This document shows positions 35,613-44,511 of a DNA stretch of 64,000 nt, piece after piece (position 1 is the stretch's first letter; the number at the start of each line of letters is the position of its first letter). The notes beneath the pieces are model-generated. The model had not been told where the DNA came from. It worked only from the letters and a program-made list of their open reading frames with translations, and ran no database searches. The stretch spans positions 248,001 to 312,000 of the forward strand of contig NZ_JBGUAX010000005.1 in NCBI RefSeq assembly GCF_041821065.1. The letters run 5' to 3'. The position numbers and the translations under genes are program-made. Source of the stretch: Egicoccus sp. AB-alg2 (lineage in GTDB: Bacteria > Actinomycetota > Nitriliruptoria > Nitriliruptorales > Nitriliruptoraceae).

Positions 35613-35695
35613 CCTCACGCCTCCGGACGCGCCGCGCCTCACGCCTCCGCGCCTCACGCCTGGGCGCCTCACGCCGGCACGCCTCACGCCTCCGG
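35613..35695. repeat. 15-bp tandem repeat near SGNH gene 3' end
   Basis: The core CCTCACGCC recurs at 35613, 35637, 35652, 35667 and 35682, the last four at exact 15-bp steps. Spacer bases vary slightly. The array overlaps the last codons of the SGNH hydrolase gene. Confidence 0.75.
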
Positions 35696-36520
35696 TCGGA
35701 GCTCCATCAGCGCCGGGCGCTTGCAGGCGACGGTGTCGCCGCTGGAGACGCCGCGGACCCGGCGGCCGACCCACGGCAGCAGATGACGGCGGACCCAACG
35801 CACGTCCCCCGCCAGCGTCTCCCGGCGCGAGACCGGCACGCCCCCCGGCAGCGGTTCGCGCCACCACCCGACCGGTCCGCCACGCAGCTCGTCGGAGCCG
35901 ACCTCCAGGGCCTCCAACACCGCCGCGGCGACCCGCCGGTGGCCCTCGGCGTCGAGGTGGAGCCGGTCCTCGTGCCACATGCGCCGGTCCTGCAGGGCCG
36001 GCTGGCTGCCGACGTCGGCCAGCCGGGCACCCGTGCGGCGGGCGGTGCGACGCACGCCGGCGTTGAAGATCGCGAACCGGCGCGCCAGCGCGTCCGCGAG
36101 CCGGCCGGTGCCGCCCGTGCGCTCGAGCACGGTGAACAGCACCACCTCGGCGCCGGTGGCCCGCAGACGGTGCACCGCGTGCTCGTAGCGGCGCACGAGG
36201 TCCTCGATCGCCACCTTCGGGCGCAGCACGTCGTTGCCGCCTCCGTGGAACGAGACCAGGTCCGGCTGCAGGTCCAGCGCCAGCGGCACCTGCTCCTCCA
36301 CCACCTCGTCGAGCAGCCGGCCACGGACCGCGAGGTTGGCGTACTGCAGGGCCGGCCCGTCGCCATCACCTGCGTCCGCGGCCCGCGCCGCCCCGTCGCG
36401 CGCGAGCGCCTCGGCGACCCGGTCGGCCCAGCCGAGATGGCGGCCGTCGGGCCCGAGCTCGTCGTGCAGCCCCTCCGTGAACGAGTCACCGAGCGCGACG
36501 AAGCGGGCGTAGGACGGCAC
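35684..36520 (-). CDS. SGNH/GDSL hydrolase
   Basis: 278 residues from GTG 36520. FVALGDSFTEGL (block I, catalytic Ser), LAVRG (block II), SFHGGGNDVL (block III) and WHEDRLHLDAEGHRRVA (block V, Asp and His) give a full SGNH set. No signal peptide is seen, so it is probably cytosolic. The C-terminus (LRRHLLPWVGRRVRG) is basic. Substrate unknown; esterase or acyl-hydrolase activity is expected. It diverges from dusB across 110 bp. Confidence 0.87.
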   Translation of the reverse strand: MPSYARFVALGDSFTEGLHDELGPDGRHLGWADRVAEALARDGAARAADAGDGDGPALQYANLAVRGRLLDEVVEEQVPLALDLQPDLVSFHGGGNDVLRPKVAIEDLVRRYEHAVHRLRATGAEVVLFTVLERTGGTGRLADALARRFAIFNAGVRRTARRTGARLADVGSQPALQDRRMWHEDRLHLDAEGHRRVAAAVLEALEVGSDELRGGPVGWWREPLPGGVPVSRRETLAGDVRWVRRHLLPWVGRRVRGVSSGDTVACKRPALMELRPEA

Positions 36521-36630
36521 CGGACGCGGCTCCTGACACGGTGGCGGGGGCGCCGCGCACGATACCGAGCGGTTCCTGGACAGCCGCCGACGGCCGGCCC
36601 GCACCGGAGCCGCCGGTACCGTTGCGCGCC

Positions 36631-37839
36631 ATGCCCACCACCCTCGCCCCTGCCCGCGTGCCCGCCGACACGACCACCGCGTCGCGGGTGGCCGACCCGC
36701 TGCACCTCGGCGACCTCGAGGTGTGGCCGCCGGTCGTGCTCGCGCCCATGGCCGGGGTCACCAACGCGCCGTTCCGCACCCTGTGTCGGCGCCACGGCGG
36801 CGGGCTGTACGTGTCGGAGATGGTCGGCGCGCGCGGGCTGGTCGAGGGCAACCACACCTCGCAGTGGAAGGCGTCGTTCGCGCCGGGCGAGACCCCACGT
36901 TCCATCCAGCTGTACACGATCGACCTGCACGACGCGGCGGCCGCCACCGAGTTGCTGGTCACCACGGGCGCGCCGGACGGTCAGGGCGGCTTCGCCCCGG
37001 TCGAACACCTCGATCTCAATTTCGGCTGTCCGGCTCCGAAGGTGACCCGGCACGGCGGCGGCTCGGCCCTGCCGTGGCGCACCGACCTGTACGCCGCGAT
37101 CGTCGCGGCCACCGTGCAGGCCGCCGGTGACGTCCCCGTCACGGTCAAGATCCGCAAGGGCATCGACGCCGACCACCTCACCTACCTCGAGGCGGGCCGG
37201 ATCGCGGCCGACCTGGGCGTGGCCGCCGTCACGCTGCACGGCCGCACCGCGGAGGAGCGCTACGGCCCGCCGGCGGACTGGTCGTCGATCGCCCGCCTGG
37301 TCGAGGCGGTGCCCGAGGTGCCGGTGCTGGGCAACGGCGACATCTGGGAGGCGGCCGACGCGCTGCGGATGGTGGCGGAGACCGGCTGCGCCGGCGTGGT
37401 GGTCGGGCGCGGCTGCCTCGGCCGGCCGTGGCTGTTCCGCGACCTGCAGGCGGCCTTCGCCGGCCAGCCGATCCCGACCCCGCCGACGCTGGGCGAGGTC
37501 TGCGAGCTGGTCGTCGAGCACGCCGAGTTGCTGGTCGAGGCGCTCGGGGACCACGTCGGGATCCGGGAGCTGCGCAAGCACACCGGCTGGTACCTGCAGG
37601 GCTTTCCGGTCGGTGGCGAGCTGCGGCGCGCCCTCAACCAGGTCACGTCGCTCGAGCAGCTGCGCGAGCTGCTGGCCGGCCTCGACCGCACGGTCCCCTT
37701 CGACGAGGCGGTCCGCCGTCAGCCTCGTGGTCACACCGACCGTCCGAAGCGGCCGGTGCTGCCCTACGGCTGGCTCGACTCGCGCCACCACGGTGCGCCG
37801 CTGCCGGCGGCCGCGGCCGAGGTGGTGTCCGGTGGCTGA
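36631..37839 (+). CDS. dusB: tRNA-dihydrouridine synthase
   Basis: 402 residues from ATG 36631. The FMN-barrel markers are present: [38 protein letters not shown] with the catalytic cysteine, [33 protein letters not shown] and [12 protein letters not shown]. The N-terminal 25 residues are an extra low-complexity extension. It reduces uridine in tRNA D-loops using FMN and NADPH. The stop overlaps maf by 8 bp. Confidence 0.95.
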   Translation: MPTTLAPARVPADTTTASRVADPLHLGDLEVWPPVVLAPMAGVTNAPFRTLCRRHGGGLYVSEMVGARGLVEGNHTSQWKASFAPGETPRSIQLYTIDLHDAAAATELLVTTGAPDGQGGFAPVEHLDLNFGCPAPKVTRHGGGSALPWRTDLYAAIVAATVQAAGDVPVTVKIRKGIDADHLTYLEAGRIAADLGVAAVTLHGRTAEERYGPPADWSSIARLVEAVPEVPVLGNGDIWEAADALRMVAETGCAGVVVGRGCLGRPWLFRDLQAAFAGQPIPTPPTLGEVCELVVEHAELLVEALGDHVGIRELRKHTGWYLQGFPVGGELRRALNQVTSLEQLRELLAGLDRTVPFDEAVRRQPRGHTDRPKRPVLPYGWLDSRHHGAPLPAAAAEVVSGG

Positions 37840-38479
37840 CGCCCCGGCCCCCGCCGCCGGGCCGCCGCTCCCCCGCCTCGTGCTCGCCTCGGCCAGCCCG
37901 CGCCGGGCCGCGCTCCTGGCCCGGCTCGGCCTGACGCCCGAACCGCGGCCGCAGGACGTCGACGAGACCCCACGCGACGGCGAGACGCCCGACGAACTGG
38001 TCCGACGCCTGGCGGCACTCAAGGCGATGGCGACCCGGGCCGGCCCCCATGAGGTCGTCGTGGCCGCCGACACCGAGGTGGTCCTCGACGGCGCGACCCT
38101 GGGCAAGCCCGCCGACCGCGACGCCGCCGCCGCGATGCTGCGGGCGCTGTCGGGACGTGCTCACGAGGTCGTCACCGGCGTGGCGGTGCGGCGCAACACG
38201 CTCGTGCACGTCGACGCGGTCCGCACGACGGTCGTGTTCCGCTCCCTGACGGACGCGGAGATCGCCTGGTACCTCGACACCGGTGAGCCGTTCGACAAGG
38301 CCGGCGCCTACGGGCTGCAGGGCGCCGGGGCCGTGCTGGTCGAGCGCATCGAGGGCTCCGACACCAACGTGATCGGCCTGCCGCTGGCCGAGACCGTCGC
38401 GCTGCTGCGCCTGGTCGACGTCGACCCGCTGCGCCCTGACCCGGCCGGCGTGTCGGCGCCCGGTCAGGTCCGCAGGTAG
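37832..38479 (+). CDS. maf: Maf-family nucleotide pyrophosphatase
   Basis: 215 residues from GTG 37832. [49 protein letters not shown] and [13 protein letters not shown] match Maf. The enzyme hydrolyses dTTP/UTP or modified pyrimidine triphosphates. It is translated with dusB (8-bp overlap). Its 3' end overlaps the convergent SDR gene by 16 bp. Confidence 0.95.
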   Translation: MADAPAPAAGPPLPRLVLASASPRRAALLARLGLTPEPRPQDVDETPRDGETPDELVRRLAALKAMATRAGPHEVVVAADTEVVLDGATLGKPADRDAAAAMLRALSGRAHEVVTGVAVRRNTLVHVDAVRTTVVFRSLTDAEIAWYLDTGEPFDKAGAYGLQGAGAVLVERIEGSDTNVIGLPLAETVALLRLVDVDPLRPDPAGVSAPGQVRR

Positions 38480-39228
38480 GACGCGCCGTTGGCGTCGACG
38501 ATCGTGCCGGTCGCGTACTCGGTGCCGGGCGTGGCCAGGAAGACCACGAGGCGGGCGATCTCGTCCGGCTCGGCGGCGCGGCCCAGCGGCGACTGGGCCC
38601 GGATGGCGTCGCCGCCGGGGCCGGTCAGGTGCTCGGTGGTCATGTCGGTCTCCACGAAGCCGGGGGCGACCGTGGTGACGTACACGCCGTGGGGCGCCAG
38701 GGCCTGGGCCAGCGACTGGCCGAGGCTGTTGAGCCCCGCCTTCGACGCCCCGTAGGCGGGATGGTCGGGCTCGCCGCGGAACGCGCCGCGCGAGGAGACG
38801 TTCACGATCCGGCCGTCGCCGGCGGCGATCAGGTGCGGCACGGCCTGGTGGATCAGGTTGGCGGGCCCGAGCAGGTTGGTGGAGATGGTGCGCTGCCAGG
38901 CGGTCTGCCAGGCGTCGTAGTCGACGTCGGCGATCCGGTGCTCCTCGAAGATGCCGGCGTTGTTGACCAGCACGTCGAGGCGACCGCAGCGCCCCACCGT
39001 GTCGGCCACCAGCCGCGCGGCCTGGGCGGGGTCGGCGACGTCGGCCGCCAGCGCGACGTGCCCGTCGCCGTCCAGGGACGCCAGCGTCTCCTCCGCGGCC
39101 TCGCGCCCGGCGCGGTAGTGCACGACGACGCGGGCGCCGGCCTCGGCGAATTGCTGGCACACCGCCCGCCCGATCCCGCGGGACCCGCCGGTGACCAGCA
39201 CGACCCGTCCGTCGAACGCTCCGCCCAC
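38464..39228 (-). CDS. Short-chain dehydrogenase/reductase
   Basis: 254 residues from GTG 39228 with GAGGAGG upstream. [15 protein letters not shown] is the TGxxxGIG cofactor loop, NNAG at about 88-91, the catalytic Ser in NVSSRGAF and YGASK give the active site. The C-terminus [14 protein letters not shown] is classical. Arg in place of Asp after beta-2 (HYRAG) favours NADP(H). Related to 3-oxoacyl-ACP reductase-like SDRs; the substrate is unknown. Confidence 0.92.
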   Translation of the reverse strand: MGGAFDGRVVLVTGGSRGIGRAVCQQFAEAGARVVVHYRAGREAAEETLASLDGDGHVALAADVADPAQAARLVADTVGRCGRLDVLVNNAGIFEEHRIADVDYDAWQTAWQRTISTNLLGPANLIHQAVPHLIAAGDGRIVNVSSRGAFRGEPDHPAYGASKAGLNSLGQSLAQALAPHGVYVTTVAPGFVETDMTTEHLTGPGGDAIRAQSPLGRAAEPDEIARLVVFLATPGTEYATGTIVDANGASYLRT

Positions 39229-39294
39229 GCTGCCTCCTCGTCTCGGTGGCGCGCGACGCTACCGGTGCCGGCGCCGTGGCCCGCGCGCGCTCGC

Positions 39295-40929
39295 CTAGCC
39301 GCCGAAGCGGTCCAGCAGCCGGGCGACCGGGTCCCACAGGGCCGAACGCGGCTCGTCCCGTCGGTAGGCGTCGGCCAGCACGCACAGCGCCGCCCGCAGC
39401 TCGCGTTCGTCGGCGGTGAGGTCGAGTTCCGCCGCCTGCGCGTCCATGGCCAGCAGCGGCACGGTCGCCTGGCTGGCGGTGTCGGCGAGCAGGTCCAGCA
39501 GGATCTCCTTCTGCCGGACCCGGGCCGCGTCGTCGGCGTACGTCTCCGGACACGGCCACAGCACGTCGATGGTGTGGTCCCACAGCGCGGCCAGCGCCGG
39601 GCTCGGGTCCACCTGCAGCGAGGTGGCCATGACCGGCGCGTCGACGCCCTGGCGCTCCTGCTCCAGCGCTCGGCGCACGGCGTGCACGGCGGCGTGCAGC
39701 GACGGGTCGCTCATGCTGTAGCCGACGAACAGCAGATGGTTGGTCAGCAGCAGCATCTGCAGCACCCCGGCGAGCGCGCCGCGTTCGACGTCGAAATCCA
39801 GCAGCTGGTTGCGGGTCAGCAGCGGCTCGCCGCCCTCCTCGCTGAGGCTGCCGTGCAACTTGACCAGCCGCCGCGTCCCGCCCGGGCGGGGCACGATCGT
39901 CACCTCGACGCCGCTGGCCTCGCAGGCCCGCTCGTAGCCGCGGTCGTAGTTGGTGGTGATCGCGTCGCGGGCGCCGAGGTTGGCCAGCTCGACGTGCAGC
40001 AGCGACAGGCGTTCGACCGCCAGCCGCTGGTCGAGCCGCTCGCGCAGCGCCCCGGTCCCGCCGGGGTCGAGGTTCGCGATCACCTGGGCCCGGGCGAACG
40101 GGTCCGCCATGTGACTGAGGTCCTGACCGACGAGGCGGTCGAACAGGTCCACCGCCGCGGGCGGGGACAGCTCCTGGAGCAGCTCGGCCCAGTTGGGCTG
40201 GCCGGCGGCGCGGCTGACCCCGGAGCCGAAGAACGGCACCAGCCGGCCCTGGGCGGCGCGGTCCCGCAGTGCCCGCAGGTCGTCGGCGGCGGGCGTGTCG
40301 ACCACCTTGCCGTCCAGCACCCGCCCGCGACGCCAGCGGCGGAACACCGCCTCGGCGTAGCCGGTCTCGCCGTCCCACCGGCGGCTCCACAGCCGTCGCC
40401 GCCAGTGGCGGCACAGCGCCTCGATGGTGGCCGAGTACGCCACCACGACCACGTCGATGCCGCGTTCCGCGACGGCCAGATCCAGCCGGCGCAGCAGCGC
40501 GCTGACCACCGCGCCCGGCCGGGTCCCCAGCCCGTGCTCCCCGGTGCCGACCACGGGCAGCGCGACCAGCGGCCGCGGCCGGCCGACCTGCTCGCGCTCG
40601 AGCACCTCGGCGGCGTCGGCGAGGAACGCCTCGACCCGGTCCAGCAGCGTCTCCAGCGTGGCGGCGACGTCGGTGGCGGACGCGTCGGGCGGGTGCAGCC
40701 CGGCGGTCGCGGCCAGCCACACACGGGGCTGTCCCCGTCCGTCGTCGTCGCGCGCCGGAAGCAACAGGGGCTCGTTCGGCCAGGACGACGGCGGGTCGGG
40801 CACCTCGTCGACCAGCGACCGCCACGCGCCGGTCACCGACAGGTCGGTCGTCGTGGGCACCAGCACGGCGTCGCAGGCCAGCTGCGTCAGGTCGCCCCGC
40901 ACGACGAACACGTGCCCCGGCTCGGCCAT
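39295..40929 (-). CDS. Macro-like/SIR2 fusion protein, possible defence effector
   Basis: 544 residues from ATG 40929 with GAGGAGG upstream. Residues 8-180 resemble a macro domain (VVRGDLTQLACDAVLVP, LPVVGTGEHGLGTRPGAVV). Residues 228-430 are SIR2-like: VPFFGSGVSRAAG at 231-243, TTNYD at 325-329, KLHGSL with H359, and LFVGYSMSDPS. The C-terminal 110 residues are helical. SIR2-type proteins in bacteria often degrade NAD+ to abort phage infection, and macro-type or SLOG modules bind ADP-ribose-derived signals. That reading is inference; the gene stands alone next to housekeeping genes. Confidence 0.72.
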   Translation of the reverse strand: MAEPGHVFVVRGDLTQLACDAVLVPTTTDLSVTGAWRSLVDEVPDPPSSWPNEPLLLPARDDDGRGQPRVWLAATAGLHPPDASATDVAATLETLLDRVEAFLADAAEVLEREQVGRPRPLVALPVVGTGEHGLGTRPGAVVSALLRRLDLAVAERGIDVVVVAYSATIEALCRHWRRRLWSRRWDGETGYAEAVFRRWRRGRVLDGKVVDTPAADDLRALRDRAAQGRLVPFFGSGVSRAAGQPNWAELLQELSPPAAVDLFDRLVGQDLSHMADPFARAQVIANLDPGGTGALRERLDQRLAVERLSLLHVELANLGARDAITTNYDRGYERACEASGVEVTIVPRPGGTRRLVKLHGSLSEEGGEPLLTRNQLLDFDVERGALAGVLQMLLLTNHLLFVGYSMSDPSLHAAVHAVRRALEQERQGVDAPVMATSLQVDPSPALAALWDHTIDVLWPCPETYADDAARVRQKEILLDLLADTASQATVPLLAMDAQAAELDLTADERELRAALCVLADAYRRDEPRSALWDPVARLLDRFGG

Positions 40930-41119
40930 CGCCTCCTCGACTCCTCCGCACGTCGGGCCTCGACCGTAATCGGCGCGGCGACGGCCGCAGCGGCGCGGCC
41001 CCAGCCGTCGGCCGCCCGTCCCCTTCAGTTCTCGCCCCGTGCGGCCGATGGGCACGCGGGGTTCCCCGTCGCCCGGCCGTGCTGCGTGGGGACCGCTTCC
41101 AGCCGTGCCGGGGAGGCCC

Positions 41120-42370
41120 ATGTACCGCCAGTCCTTGGAGGGGCTCACCCCCGGTGCCGTCCTCGCCAAGACCGTCTACGACGACGTCGGCCGTCCCCTG
41201 CTGACCGCCGGGACGGTGCTGTCGTCCCGCTACGTCGACGCCTTGCGCGCGCGAGGGCTGCTGTCGGTGTACGTGCGGGACGGGCTCGCCGACGACGTCG
41301 TGCCGGTCGACATCGTGACCGAGCAGGTCCGCGCCACGATCACCGGGCACGTCGCGACCACCTTCACCAGCATCGCGCTGGTAGCCCAGGAACGCGGTGC
41401 CGGCCCGGGCGGCGTGGACGGCATGGTGGACCGCCTCGGCGAGGAGCCGATCGCGCTGGACGGCGGCGGCACCCGGGCACTGGCCGACCTGTACGCCGAC
41501 GTCGAGTACCTCATCGCCGAGGTGCTCGAGCACGACAGCGCCGCCGGGCTGGCGTCGCTGAAGACCCACAGCAGCTACACGTTCGAGCACTCGGTCGACG
41601 TCGCGGTCATCGGCGTGCTGCTGGGCCGGCGGCTGGGGATGCCGCGGGACCGGCTGCGCGAGCTGGCGCTGGGCTGCCTCATGCACGACATCGGCAAGAC
41701 CTACGTCGACCAGACGATCCTGGACAAGCCCGGGCCGCTGACCGGCGAGGAGTTCGCCGCCATCCAGCAGCACCCCTACCTCGGCTTCGAACTGCTGCGC
41801 CGCATGCCGTTCCGCAGCCTGCTGCCCGCCCACGTCGCCTACCAGCACCACGAGAAGCAGGGCGGAGGCGGCTACCCGCGCGGCCTGGTCGGCGACAACA
41901 CGGTCGGGGCCCGCACCGTGCACGAACGCATCGGCGCCGGCCGGATGCTGCTGATCGCGGAGATCGGCGCCGTCGCGGACGTCTACAGCGCGCTCGCCTC
42001 GGACCGCCCCTACCGCGCCGCGCTGCCACCCGACCGGGTCACCGCGACGCTGACCGAGATGGCCGGCCCGCACCTCAACGCGGAGATCGTCGGCTGGCTG
42101 CGGCGCCTGGTCCCGAGCTACCCCGTCGGCAGCTGGGTCGAGGTACGGCCGGGCAGCCGCTGGGCGGGCTGGCGCGGCGTGGTCACCGCGGTGCCGTACG
42201 CGCGGCTCGACGAGCCGCGGGTCCGGCTGCTGCTGGACGCCGGGGGCGAGGAGGTGGCCGACCCGGTCGACCTCGACGTCCGCGACCACGCCAACGTCCG
42301 CCTCGCGTCGCTGCCGGCCACGGCCCCCGACCCGCACCGACGCACGGCGCCCACCGGCCGCAGCGCCTGA
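41120..42370 (+). CDS. HD-GYP phosphodiesterase
   Basis: 416 residues from ATG 41120 with GGGAGG upstream. An N-terminal sensor-like part (1-150) precedes the HD-GYP domain: HSVDVAVIGVLLGRRLG, LMHDIGK with H189/D190, HPYLGFELLRR, HHEKQ at 243-247 followed by GGGGYP, and IGAVADVYSALASDRPY. The usual aspartate of DGxGYP is glycine. The C-terminal 100 residues form a small unrecognised domain. It should degrade cyclic di-GMP. The N-terminal segment could respond to a ligand, but nothing identifies it. Confidence 0.88.
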   Translation: MYRQSLEGLTPGAVLAKTVYDDVGRPLLTAGTVLSSRYVDALRARGLLSVYVRDGLADDVVPVDIVTEQVRATITGHVATTFTSIALVAQERGAGPGGVDGMVDRLGEEPIALDGGGTRALADLYADVEYLIAEVLEHDSAAGLASLKTHSSYTFEHSVDVAVIGVLLGRRLGMPRDRLRELALGCLMHDIGKTYVDQTILDKPGPLTGEEFAAIQQHPYLGFELLRRMPFRSLLPAHVAYQHHEKQGGGGYPRGLVGDNTVGARTVHERIGAGRMLLIAEIGAVADVYSALASDRPYRAALPPDRVTATLTEMAGPHLNAEIVGWLRRLVPSYPVGSWVEVRPGSRWAGWRGVVTAVPYARLDEPRVRLLLDAGGEEVADPVDLDVRDHANVRLASLPATAPDPHRRTAPTGRSA

Positions 42371-42380
42371 CGCGCGGCGG

Positions 42381-42454
42381 CGCGGCGGCGCGGATGCGCG
42401 GCGGCGCGGATGCGCGGCGGCGCGGCGGCGCGGATGCGCGGCGGCGCGGATGCG
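42381..42454. repeat. Two-copy 34-bp repeat of GCGGATGCG units
   Basis: A 34-bp sequence at 42381-42414 recurs identically at 42421-42454, 40 bp apart, each made of two GGCGGCGCGGATGCG-like subunits. The array lies between the convergent HD-GYP gene and the alcohol dehydrogenase gene. Confidence 0.8.
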
Positions 42455-42511
42455 TCATCCGCACCCGCGGTCCGTGCGTGCCAGGATGCACGCATCGGGG
42501 CGGGAGCCCGG

Positions 42512-43648
42512 TCAGGCGGGCACGCCGGCGGGATGCAGGATCTGGCGGACCGTCCGCCCCTCGGCCAGCGTGTCCAGCGCCTCGTTGATCGCTCCCAGCT
42601 CCAGCGAGGCGCTGTGCATGCGCTCGACCGGGAGCCGGCCGGCCCGCCACAGCTCGATCAGGGCCGGGATGTCGCGCTGCGGGACGGCCCCGCCGAGGTA
42701 GCTGCCCATCAGCGTGCGGGCCTCGCCGACCAGCTGCACCGCCGGGATGGTGAGTTGCTGGCTCGGATGCGGCAGCCCGATCGCGACCGTGGTGCCGCCG
42801 CGGCGGGTGACCTGCCAGGCGTCGGCCAGCACCCGCGCGGAGCCGACCGCCTCGAACGCGTGCCGCACCCCGCCGGGCACCAGGTCACGCACCACCTCGA
42901 CGACGTCCTCGACGCCGACGGCGTGCGTGGCGCCGAGCTCGCGGGCCAGGCGCTGCTTGTCCGCCACCGGGTCGATCGCCACGATCGGGTTGGCGCCGGC
43001 GACGACCGCCCCCAGCACCGCCGCCAGCCCGACGCCGCCCAGGCCGAACACGGCCACCGACTCGCCCGGGCGCACCCGCGCCGAGGACAGCACCGCCCCG
43101 GCACCCGTCAGCAGCGCGCAGCCGAACAGCGCCGCGGTGGCGTGCGGGACGTCGTCGGGCACGACCACCGCCGAGCCGCGGTCGACGACCACGTGCTCGG
43201 CGAAGGCGGACACGCCGAGGTGGTGGTGGACGACCCGGCCGTCGAGGTGGCCCCAGCGGCGCCCGCCGCGCAGCAGCTCGCCGGCGGCGTTGGCCGCGGC
43301 GGCCGGCTCGCACAGCGCCGGCTGGCCGGCCGCGCACGCCGCACAGGTGCCGCAGCGTGGGACGAAGACCAGCACGACGTGGTCACCCACCTCGATGTCG
43401 GCGACGCCGACGCCGACCTCCACGACCTCGCCGGCGGCCTCGTGACCCAGCACCATCGGGGTCGGGCGCGGCCGGTTGCCGTCGACGACGGAGAGGTCCG
43501 AGTGGCACAGACCGGCGGCGTGGACCCGCACGAGCAGCTCGCCGGGCCCGGGCGGGGCGAGGTCGAGCTCCAGCACCTCCAGCGGCCGGCTGTCGGCGTA
43601 GGGGCGCTGACGATCGTCGGCCAGCAGCACCGCCGCACGCGTCCGCAT
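42512..43648 (-). CDS. Zinc-dependent alcohol dehydrogenase (MDR family)
   Basis: 378 residues from ATG 43648 with GGAGG upstream. LCHSDLSVVDG gives catalytic Cys, PMVLGHEAAGEVVEVG gives His-Glu, PRCGTCAACAAGQPALC supplies the structural-zinc cysteines and VFGLGGVGLAAVLGA the NAD loop. The C-terminus (RTLMGSYLGGAVPQRDIP) is typical of class III-like or mycothiol-dependent enzymes. The acceptor substrate is unknown. It diverges from the CAP gene. Confidence 0.93.
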   Translation of the reverse strand: MRTRAAVLLADDRQRPYADSRPLEVLELDLAPPGPGELLVRVHAAGLCHSDLSVVDGNRPRPTPMVLGHEAAGEVVEVGVGVADIEVGDHVVLVFVPRCGTCAACAAGQPALCEPAAAANAAGELLRGGRRWGHLDGRVVHHHLGVSAFAEHVVVDRGSAVVVPDDVPHATAALFGCALLTGAGAVLSSARVRPGESVAVFGLGGVGLAAVLGAVVAGANPIVAIDPVADKQRLARELGATHAVGVEDVVEVVRDLVPGGVRHAFEAVGSARVLADAWQVTRRGGTTVAIGLPHPSQQLTIPAVQLVGEARTLMGSYLGGAVPQRDIPALIELWRAGRLPVERMHSASLELGAINEALDTLAEGRTVRQILHPAGVPA

Positions 43649-43740
43649 GTCGCGCCTCCCTCGTGACGGCACGAACCCTAGGCGGACGGACGATCAAGCC
43701 GGGCGTTCGGCATGCCGATGGCTGCGGCGGAGGTGGCGGC

Positions 43741-44511
43741 ATGGCGGAGCAGGACGACTGGGCGGTGCGCATCGAGCGGCTGCGTCCGCAGCACGCCGAG
43801 GTCCCGCGCACCGGATCGGGTCGCGGCGGGCGGCAACCGCGGCGACGGCCCCGGTGGCGGCTGCCGCGTGGCTGGCGGGCGGTCGTCCCGGTCGTGGTCG
43901 TGCTCGGGCTGTGGTTCGTGGCCGAGTCGATCCCGGCACCGGTCGTGGACCCGCCGGATCCCGTCACGCTGGCTGCGGAGTCGCGACGGCTCGGTTGGAC
44001 CGGACCGGCCGAGAACCAGGCACTGGCCGAGGACGTCTTCGAGCGCGTCAACGACGAACGAATCGCCCGCGGACTGCGCCCGCTGCTGTGGCACCCGGAC
44101 CTGGCCGAGCGCGCCGGGACCTGGTCGCTGCGGATGATCGAGGACACCTACGAGCACTCCCCCGACGGCTTCCTGGCCCACCCCCGCTTCCCGGGCACGG
44201 GCGAGAACATCGCCATGGGCCAGCGCGACACGATGGAGGTGCACGTCGACTGGATGGAGTCCGCCGGCCACCGCGAGAACATCCTGCGACCCGGGTTCAC
44301 CGCCATGGGTGTCGGCATCGTGTGCCGCAACGACGGCCGCATGTGGGCCACGCAGGTCTTCGGGATGCCGGCCGGGCCCGCCCCCGCCGGCGCCGCCCCC
44401 ACCGTGGACACCGGCCCGCCGCCGGTCGAGCCGGTCACGCGCCGCGACGACGGCGTCGCCTGCCCCCGCCCCGCGCGCCTCCTCCCGCTTCAGGACACGC
44501 CGAACCGGTAG
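43741..44511 (+). CDS. CAP-domain (SCP-like) membrane-anchored protein
   Basis: 256 residues from ATG 43741 with GGAGG upstream. A basic cytoplasmic start of about 45 residues, one membrane helix (VVPVVVVLGLWFVAES) and a CAP domain with EDVFERVNDERIARGLRPL, YEHSPDG, GTGENIAMGQ and ESAGHRENILRPGFTAMGVG. The C-terminus is Pro-rich. CAP proteins act outside the cell, mostly without known enzyme function. Its 3' end overlaps the convergent galM gene by 22 bp. Confidence 0.87.
   Translation: MAEQDDWAVRIERLRPQHAEVPRTGSGRGGRQPRRRPRWRLPRGWRAVVPVVVVLGLWFVAESIPAPVVDPPDPVTLAAESRRLGWTGPAENQALAEDVFERVNDERIARGLRPLLWHPDLAERAGTWSLRMIEDTYEHSPDGFLAHPRFPGTGENIAMGQRDTMEVHVDWMESAGHRENILRPGFTAMGVGIVCRNDGRMWATQVFGMPAGPAPAGAAPTVDTGPPPVEPVTRRDDGVACPRPARLLPLQDTPNR

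Noticed and set aside
37643-42337. A 1564-codon open frame on the minus strand across dusB, maf and the SIR2 gene
   Set aside because: It is an out-of-frame shadow: its product is Arg/Ala-rich without motifs, while the genes in other frames have clear domains and start sites.
38629-42588. A 1319-codon open frame on the plus strand
   Set aside because: Same reason; it is antisense to the SDR and SIR2 genes and out of frame with the HD-GYP gene.
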